Part shown: positions 58,828-64,000 of the stretch, one piece after another | How positions within the stretch are numbered: position 1 is the first letter of the stretch | Layout: every line of letters begins with the position of its first letter | Origin: Photobacterium kagoshimensis | GTDB taxonomy: Bacteria; Pseudomonadota; Gammaproteobacteria; Enterobacterales; Vibrionaceae | NCBI RefSeq assembly: GCF_050337045.1 | Contig: NZ_JAKJSO010000013.1 | Location: 186,001 to 250,000 of the forward strand | DNA length: 64,000 nt | Reading direction: 5' to 3' | Notes under the pieces: generated by a model | Told to the model about the DNA's origin: nothing | The model's database searches: none | The model's input: the letters and a program-made list of their open reading frames with translations, nothing else | Made by a program: the position numbers and the translations under genes

Positions 58828-60099
58828 TTACTCCTGTTTAGCTGTAATATGGCTTGCGATTTGACCTACAGTGTAAAACGAGCCAAACACGATTACCATG
58901 TCCTGCTCAGCGGCTTGCGCTAATGCATGGTCATAAGCCTGTTCAGGTGAAGCAAAGCCGGCTACCGAACCTGTGAGGTTAGCAATGATTTCATCTGCTT
59001 TCGCGGCGCGAGGGCCTTCTAACGAGGCAGGATACCAAGCATCAACCACCGTTTTCATTTCAGCGATGGTCGCTGGGATGTCTTTGTCATGCAGCATAGC
59101 AACAACCGCATGAATACGTTGCTTTCCTTCCGAAGCTTTGATTTTTTCAAGTTGCTGAGCGAAATATTGTGCCGAGTGTGGGTTGTGCGCAACATCCATA
59201 ATCACCAATGGCGATGTGCTAATGCGTTGCATGCGCCCTGGCAGTGATGCCTTTTTTAAACCATTAACAATGTTACAGTCACTGATATCCAAATCCGCGG
59301 TACCCAAAGCCATCAATGCGGTTGCCGCATTAGGTAACGGTAGTGAAGGTATCGGTAAATCGGTTAATTCAAAGCAGCCACTCTGCCACTGCCATTGTTC
59401 ACCCGTTACTTGATAATCAAACTGGTAACCCACTTGGTACAACTTGGCGTGAATGTCGTCAGCATGAGCAGCAACACTGGCTGGCGGTTGAGGCTGACCA
59501 CAAACTGCTGGCTTATCGCTACGGAAAATACCGGCTTTCTCAAAGCCAATCACCTCAATATCATCCCCGAGCCAATCAACATGATCGACAGCAAGGCTGG
59601 TGATCACAGAAACATCGTGATCAACAATATTGGTCGCATCCAGCCGTCCGCCTAAGCCAACTTCCAGAATGACAACATCAACTTGGTTGGTCTTAAAGAG
59701 GTCGAGTGCCGCTAAGGTGCCGAACTCAAACAAACTCAGGCTAATTTCACCACGATACACCTCTACAGCGGCAAACGCTTGGCTGTGACTTGCATCGGCA
59801 AGCTCTTCACCATTAATGCGCACACGCTCGTTATAACGCACTAAATGAGGAGAACTATAAACGCCGACTTTGTAGCCTGCATCTAATAAAATGGCTTCTA
59901 GAATGGCACAGGTCGAGCCTTTGCCATTGGTGCCCGCTACCGTAATTACTTTTGGCGCAGGTTTGATTAAATTGCCACGCTCGGCAACGGCTTGAGCGCG
60001 ATCTAGCCCTAAATCAATAGCACTGGTATGTAATTGTTCTAGATAAGTCAGCCATGAGGTAAGCGAGGCTGTCGCTGAAGGTGCTATCAGATCTGTCAT
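58828..60099 (-). CDS. folC: Bifunctional dihydrofolate/folylpolyglutamate synthase FolC
   Basis: Adds L-glutamate to dihydropteroate and polyglutamate tails to THF. The 423-residue Mur-ligase-like protein has the P-loop ITVAGTNGKGSTCAILE (about residue 55), SPHLVRYNERVRING, EVGLGGRLDATNI (about 145) and the ALAAHNPHS-type motif as DVAHNPHSAQYF (about 300). The ATG at 60099 is preferred; a GTG 15 bases earlier is in frame with a slightly different context. accD lies upstream, with a strong terminator in between, so folC-dedD form a separate unit. Confidence 0.94.
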   Translation of the reverse strand: MTDLIAPSATASLTSWLTYLEQLHTSAIDLGLDRAQAVAERGNLIKPAPKVITVAGTNGKGSTCAILEAILLDAGYKVGVYSSPHLVRYNERVRINGEELADASHSQAFAAVEVYRGEISLSLFEFGTLAALDLFKTNQVDVVILEVGLGGRLDATNIVDHDVSVITSLAVDHVDWLGDDIEVIGFEKAGIFRSDKPAVCGQPQPPASVAAHADDIHAKLYQVGYQFDYQVTGEQWQWQSGCFELTDLPIPSLPLPNAATALMALGTADLDISDCNIVNGLKKASLPGRMQRISTSPLVIMDVAHNPHSAQYFAQQLEKIKASEGKQRIHAVVAMLHDKDIPATIAEMKTVVDAWYPASLEGPRAAKADEIIANLTGSVAGFASPEQAYDHALAQAAEQDMVIVFGSFYTVGQIASHITAKQE

Positions 60100-60171
60100 C
60101 GAAAAATTGTTCACTTAATCACTAACTTGTTGGTACGCACTATACCAAATTGACCGTTATTGCGAAAAACA

Positions 60172-60208
60172 AAAACGCCGACGAAAGTCACTTCCGTCGG
60201 CGTTTTAA
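60172..60208 (-). terminator. Rho-independent terminator after accD
   Basis: Twelve-bp stem AAAACGCCGACG/CGTCGGCGTTTT with an inner GAAAG/CTTCC pairing; the minus strand continues into T-rich sequence. Confidence 0.88.
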
Positions 60209-60230
60209 CAAATATTTACAAAGCGAAGGC

Positions 60231-61154
60231 TTACTCGGCTTTATCCGCCTTTACTTCTACTTCGACAGCTTTCGGTGCGCTGTCAACCGATACCACTAGT
60301 GGCGATGCTTGATTTGTCATCTTAGCAATAAGACCACCGATGCGCTGACGCATTTCACGGCGGTCAACGATCATGTCGATAGCACCATGCTCAAGCAAGA
60401 ATTCACTACGCTGGAAACCTTCAGGAAGCTTCTCACGTACTGTTTGCTCAATCACGCGTTGACCAGCAAAACCGATTAGTGCTTTTGGCTCACCAATGTT
60501 GATATCACCTAGCATAGCCAAACTTGCCGATACACCGCCCATTGTTGGGTCCGTCAGTACCGAGAAGAAAGGTAAGCCTTTTGCTGAAAGACGCTCAAGG
60601 GCTGCACTGGTTTTCGCCATTTGCATTAGCGACATTAGTGCTTCTTGCATACGCGCACCGCCACTTGCCGAGAAACAAACAAGTGCACAGTTGTTTTCCA
60701 TTGCCGCTTCGACCGCTTTCACGAACTTAGCGCCTACAACAGAACCCATAGAGCCGCCCATGAAGGAGAACTCAAACGCACAAGCGATTACATCTTGGCC
60801 TAGCAAGGTACCTTGCATGACAACCAAGGCATCTTTCTCACCGCTGTTCTTCTGTGCAGTAGAGATACGATCTTTGTATTTTTTTGAATCGCGGAACTTC
60901 AGTTTATCTTTCGGTTCCATGTCTGCCGCTAACTCCACTTGACTATCTTTATCAAGGAAGGTTTCTAAACGGCGACGTGCTTTCATACGCATGTGATGAT
61001 CACATTTTGGACACACTTCTAGGTTAGCCTCTAGATCAGCGTGATAAAGCACTTGTTCGCAAGAAGTACACTTGGTCCACACCCCTTCAGGGATTGACGC
61101 TTTGCGAGAAGAAACAATGTTGCTCTTCGTTAGGATCTTTTCAAGCCAGCTCAT
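60231..61154 (-). CDS. accD: Acetyl-CoA carboxylase carboxyltransferase subunit beta
   Basis: Beta subunit of the carboxyltransferase that makes malonyl-CoA. The 307-residue protein has the N-terminal zinc ribbon (CTSCEQVLYHADLEANLEVCPKC, residues about 27-49) and the crotonase-like domain with FSFMGGSMGSVVG (about 128) and SGGARMQEALMSLMQMAK (about 163). The C-terminal tail is lysine- and glutamate-rich. It is transcribed from the region downstream of truA, 190 bases away, and ended by a strong terminator. Confidence 0.97.
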   Translation of the reverse strand: MSWLEKILTKSNIVSSRKASIPEGVWTKCTSCEQVLYHADLEANLEVCPKCDHHMRMKARRRLETFLDKDSQVELAADMEPKDKLKFRDSKKYKDRISTAQKNSGEKDALVVMQGTLLGQDVIACAFEFSFMGGSMGSVVGAKFVKAVEAAMENNCALVCFSASGGARMQEALMSLMQMAKTSAALERLSAKGLPFFSVLTDPTMGGVSASLAMLGDINIGEPKALIGFAGQRVIEQTVREKLPEGFQRSEFLLEHGAIDMIVDRREMRQRIGGLIAKMTNQASPLVVSVDSAPKAVEVEVKADKAE

Positions 61155-61347
61155 GAATGACCTTTTTTATCTAAAAATTCCCCCGCAAAAAAGCAGAGAA
61201 AGCAAATTCGTTTAATTATTAAGAGAGGAATTAAAGCACAAAGTTGCCAATCTGTAGATAAAAAACTGGTTGTACCTTGTGACCTCAACGTAAATATAAT
61301 GAAGTAATGCGCAACTAGGCACATTATTTCACTCGTATTTACTCACA

Positions 61348-62133
61348 TTAATCTTCAATAAACAGCGGCCCAGCAGGTACATGAGGTAAACCATGCTCAG
61401 CAGGATAATCGACTTCGATCAGGTATAAACCTTCAGCTTTAGCTGTTACTCCCGCAATTTGGCGGTTCTTTTGCTGTAATAACCACTCAATCCATTCAGG
61501 CTTTTCTTCGCCTCGACCAACTTTAATCAAGCTACCAGTGATATTGCGTACCATGTGATGTAAGAAGGCATTGGCTTTGATATCAATCACAATATATTGG
61601 CCGTGGCGCGTAATATTGATGTGATGCATATGGCGAAATGGGGTATTTGCCTGACAGTGTGTGGCACGGAAAGAGGTAAAATCGTGCTCACCAAGCAGAT
61701 ATTGCGCAGCTTGGTGCATCAATTTTTCGTCAAGCTCACCATGATAATGGCTCACACCACGCGCCAAAATTGCCGGGCGGAATGCATGATTTGAAATAAT
61801 GTAACGGTAACGGCGTGCCGTTGCAGAGAAGCGAGCATGGAAGTCTTCTGTTACTTCATGTGCCCAGCGAACAGCAATGTCTTTCGGCAAGTGGGTATTG
61901 ACGCCCATCGTCCAGGCCGCCAGCTTGCGATTTGAATCGACATCAAAGTGAACCACTTGTCCAGTGCCATGTACGCCAGCATCTGTGCGACCCGCACAAA
62001 ATACTTCAATCGGTTGATTGGCAATTTTAGACAAGGCTTTTTCTAATTCACCTTGCACACTCACTACATCTAGTTGACGCTGCCAACCATGATAATTTGC
62101 ACCGTCGTATTCGATACCTAACGCTATTCGCAT
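61348..62133 (-). CDS. truA: tRNA pseudouridine(38-40) synthase TruA
   Basis: Modifies uridines 38-40 of the anticodon arm. The 261-residue protein starts MRIALGIEYDGANYHGWQRQ, has the catalytic aspartate D51 in AGRTDAGVHGTGQV, and RRYRYIISNH, DFTSFRA and FLHHMVRNITGSLIKVGRGE in the second half. The order fimV-truA-accD matches other Vibrionaceae and E. coli. It is separated from fimV by a terminator, so it is transcribed alone or from within that gap. Confidence 0.97.
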   Translation of the reverse strand: MRIALGIEYDGANYHGWQRQLDVVSVQGELEKALSKIANQPIEVFCAGRTDAGVHGTGQVVHFDVDSNRKLAAWTMGVNTHLPKDIAVRWAHEVTEDFHARFSATARRYRYIISNHAFRPAILARGVSHYHGELDEKLMHQAAQYLLGEHDFTSFRATHCQANTPFRHMHHINITRHGQYIVIDIKANAFLHHMVRNITGSLIKVGRGEEKPEWIEWLLQQKNRQIAGVTAKAEGLYLIEVDYPAEHGLPHVPAGPLFIED

Positions 62134-62279
62134 AATCTACTTCGTCTTGCCTAGGCCCACAGAGCCCTATTAAATGTATATATTGCGGTGATTATAAGGG
62201 ATGGCAGAGTCAGATGCGATAGCTACACCTACTGCACGCATGCTATCACGGCTTTAATCCGCTTTTTCTGGGCATAAAA

Positions 62280-62308
62280 AAGCGCGACACTCATTGAGTA
62301 TCGCGCTT
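62280..62308 (-). terminator. Rho-independent terminator after fimV
   Basis: Stem AAGCGCGA/TCGCGCTT extended by an inner ACTCA/TGAGT pair; the minus strand continues into six T. Confidence 0.92.
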
Positions 62309-62353
62309 AATCATCATCTGATGAGCCGGTGATTCACTATCAGTGATTGACCA

Positions 62354-64000
62354 TCAACGGGCCGTTTTTAATAAATTGGCTGCTTCTTGAGCGCTTTGGG
62401 CATCACCGTTTTGGGCAATATCTTGCAGCAAATCAGCAGCACCTTCTGCATCATTCATTTCAAGGTATGCTTTTGCTAAATCTAGCTTACTTGCATACTC
62501 ACCTTGGCTATCTACATCGTAGTCAGGTACGCCCGCTAAAATATCAGGAAATTCATCTAGCCCAACATCAAGGTTCAACGGTGCACTATCAAGGTCAATA
62601 TCTAAATCAATATCATCCAGATCAGACTCTTTCAGTAGCTCATCAATGCTAATGTAAGACGCCGGTGACGGTTTAGCTTCGTCTAACAGCTCACTATCGG
62701 CTTCATGGTATTCAGCTTCTGGCTCACGGCTTCCCTCGCTTTGATAAGGGCTATGATTACCAGCCGCTGATTCCGCTTGCGGGGATGGCGCACGCTCTTC
62801 AAGGCTGTCGTCACTCGCATCAAGTAACAGCTCTTGCTCATCCGCATCATCCAGTAAAGATTCCGCATCAAATCGATCGACCTCTTCGACTTGCATTTGC
62901 GGCTGCTCCGACCAATCTTCACTCACAAGGCGAGGCTCTTCAGAAGCGGCAGCCCACACAGCGGCATCATCTTCTGACATTTCTAGCGATTGATCGTCTA
63001 AGAACGGGTCATCATTGAATAACAGCTGATCACGCTCCTGGCTTTCAATATCATCCAAGCCAATTGGGATCTCATCCGTCAGTGTTTCACTATGAGCAAC
63101 GGCCTCTGACGGCTCATCAAACGCCGTCAAATCAATGTCAGGAGCGGCTGAATGAGAGGGGGCAGCGGTATCGTTATCAGCATCAAGGAACGCATCAGGA
63201 TCTGTCAGCAAAGCATCCATATCTAAACCAGCACTATCAACAAGTTGCTGATCTATTTTGTTACTTGCTAATGGCGCGGCTTGATCATGTGCCGATCCTT
63301 GCGACTCTACGGCGCTATCGACTAATGCGTTCGCTGAAAGTCCTTGCTCAATGTCGTACTGTTCTAGCTCGTGCTGCTCATCGAACGATGCTTGGCGCGC
63401 ATCATCTTCACTGAATTCAGGCACGCTATTAAGATCTATCGTCTCAAATTCAAAGTCAGGTTCTGTTTTAGCAAGGTTAAAGTTTTCACTCTCTGCTGCG
63501 TGAGAAGCCGTCTCTTGCTCTGGCGTTGCAAGCACATCGCTTTCTGACTCAATAGCCTCAGGTTGTGTATCCAGCGCATCTTGCTGTGCTACGTCATGCT
63601 TTGCTTCTGAAGCCTCTACAGCCTGTTGCAGCTGCTTAACCACGTTATCGAGCGCTGACTGTTGCTCATCAGCCACATCTTCTAGCTCAGGCTCTAACGC
63701 CTCTGCTTCAGGATCAAATAACGCCGCATGCTCATCAAACTCAGGCAATTCATCATCACGAATCACATCTGATGCTTGATAGTCTGTAGATTGAGGCGCA
63801 TCAGGTTCCACATACTCTGAGGCTTCTGGATCACTTAGCGCGTCGTCTTCTGTAAATTCAGGGAAGTCATCCAAACTGAAAGCTGTGTTTTCTGGCTGAA
63901 CATGATCGTGTTGCGCCGCTTCAGCATGCTCCATTTCTTCCAGTAACTCATCAACTCGGCGACCGATTGGCGAGCTTTGTTGTGGCGTATCGTCTAGTAG
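62354..64000 (-). CDS. FimV/HubP polar landmark protein, C-terminal part (5' end outside window)
   Basis: The frame is open from base 64000 to the stop at 62354, giving the last 548 or so residues of a FimV/HubP protein. HubP of Vibrio is a large inner-membrane protein with a periplasmic LysM domain that anchors chromosome-partition, flagellar and chemotaxis proteins at the old pole. The visible cytoplasmic part is extremely acidic (Asp/Glu-rich, almost no Lys), with a loosely repeated PEFxE segment, and ends with the conserved FimV C-terminal TPR-like domain (LDLAKAYLEMNDAEGAADLLQDI; AANLLKTAR). The LysM and membrane segments must lie beyond the window. Confidence 0.88.
   Translation of the reverse strand, partial: LLDDTPQQSSPIGRRVDELLEEMEHAEAAQHDHVQPENTAFSLDDFPEFTEDDALSDPEASEYVEPDAPQSTDYQASDVIRDDELPEFDEHAALFDPEAEALEPELEDVADEQQSALDNVVKQLQQAVEASEAKHDVAQQDALDTQPEAIESESDVLATPEQETASHAAESENFNLAKTEPDFEFETIDLNSVPEFSEDDARQASFDEQHELEQYDIEQGLSANALVDSAVESQGSAHDQAAPLASNKIDQQLVDSAGLDMDALLTDPDAFLDADNDTAAPSHSAAPDIDLTAFDEPSEAVAHSETLTDEIPIGLDDIESQERDQLLFNDDPFLDDQSLEMSEDDAAVWAAASEEPRLVSEDWSEQPQMQVEEVDRFDAESLLDDADEQELLLDASDDSLEERAPSPQAESAAGNHSPYQSEGSREPEAEYHEADSELLDEAKPSPASYISIDELLKESDLDDIDLDIDLDSAPLNLDVGLDEFPDILAGVPDYDVDSQGEYASKLDLAKAYLEMNDAEGAADLLQDIAQNGDAQSAQEAANLLKTAR

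Noticed and set aside
62347..63414. Several plus-strand frames opposite fimV
   Set aside because: They arise because the acidic low-complexity fimV codons leave the opposite frames open; the products are His/Gln-rich and resemble nothing.
1..64000. Search for CRISPR arrays, insertion sequences, integron or prophage genes
   Set aside because: No regularly spaced repeats, transposase, integrase or phage structural genes were seen; the gene content is core chromosomal.

Overview
The window is a stretch of core chromosome from a gammaproteobacterium of the family Vibrionaceae. The evidence is a FadR at the length known for Vibrio FadR (283 residues), a rhombosortase next to a DTW-domain gene, a short ComEA next to ppiD, a HubP/FimV-type polar protein beside truA-accD-folC-dedD-cvpA-purF, and many E. 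coli-like gene neighbourhoods. Photobacterium or a close relative is plausible, but the genus cannot be fixed from this sequence alone. I see no insertion sequence, prophage, integron, CRISPR array or rRNA operon. Gene density is high and both strands are used.

Layout. 1-8.1 kb: end of sppA, ansA, a glutathione S-transferase, yeaC, a DUF2989-type lipoprotein, msrB, gapA, yeaD and a VOC protein, a variant of the E. coli sppA-ansA...yeaC-msrB-gapA-yeaD order. 8.6-17.7 kb: yeaG-yeaH-ycgB (PrkA-type kinase, VWA-like protein, SpoVR) beside fadR, nhaB and dsbB. 17.3-26.2 kb: nudG-like and yecA, a short-chain epimerase-like protein, dusC, two cysteine-cluster proteins (ycgN, ykgJ), small conserved proteins, a Tim44-like exported protein, a TM2 protein, and a TetR gene upstream of an MFS-acyltransferase fusion. 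26.3-33.5 kb: a complete, overlapping menF-D-H-B-C-E operon on the minus strand. 33.9-38.6 kb: alaA, then yfbR-dgt, then a DTW-domain tRNA modification gene divergent from a rhombosortase. 38.7-48.2 kb: comEA, ppiD, hupB, lon, clpX, clpP, tig and tRNA-Arg(UCU), a protein-quality-control block. 48.5-56 kb: folD, galU, rfaH, a POT peptide transporter, rssB, a LysR regulator and a YIP1 membrane protein. 56.1-64 kb: purF, cvpA, dedD, folC, accD, truA and the C-terminal part of fimV/hubP, which runs off the window.

How the parts work together. The six men genes encode chorismate to DHNA-CoA, the quinone branch used in anaerobic respiration. lon, clpX, clpP, tig, ppiD and hupB form a folding and proteolysis cluster; lon has a good sigma-32-type promoter. 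Perfect PurR-type operators lie before folD and before cvpA-purF, tying one-carbon folate supply to purine synthesis. yfbR and dgt, two HD-domain nucleotide hydrolases, overlap by one base and probably act together on dNTP pools.

Most notable non-coding signals: a nested, terminator-like hairpin in the nhaB leader that ends 33 bases before the start codon; a 19-base imperfect palindrome overlapping a 12-codon ORF with a strong ribosome-binding site upstream of yeaG; an FNR-like site and a perfect 12-base palindrome between fadR and nhaB; and a 16-base tandem duplication that includes the dgt stop codon. No obviously new multi-gene system is visible. The best candidates for new biology are the nhaB leader, the contiguous yeaG-yeaH-ycgB unit and its upstream region, and the MFS-acyltransferase fusion.
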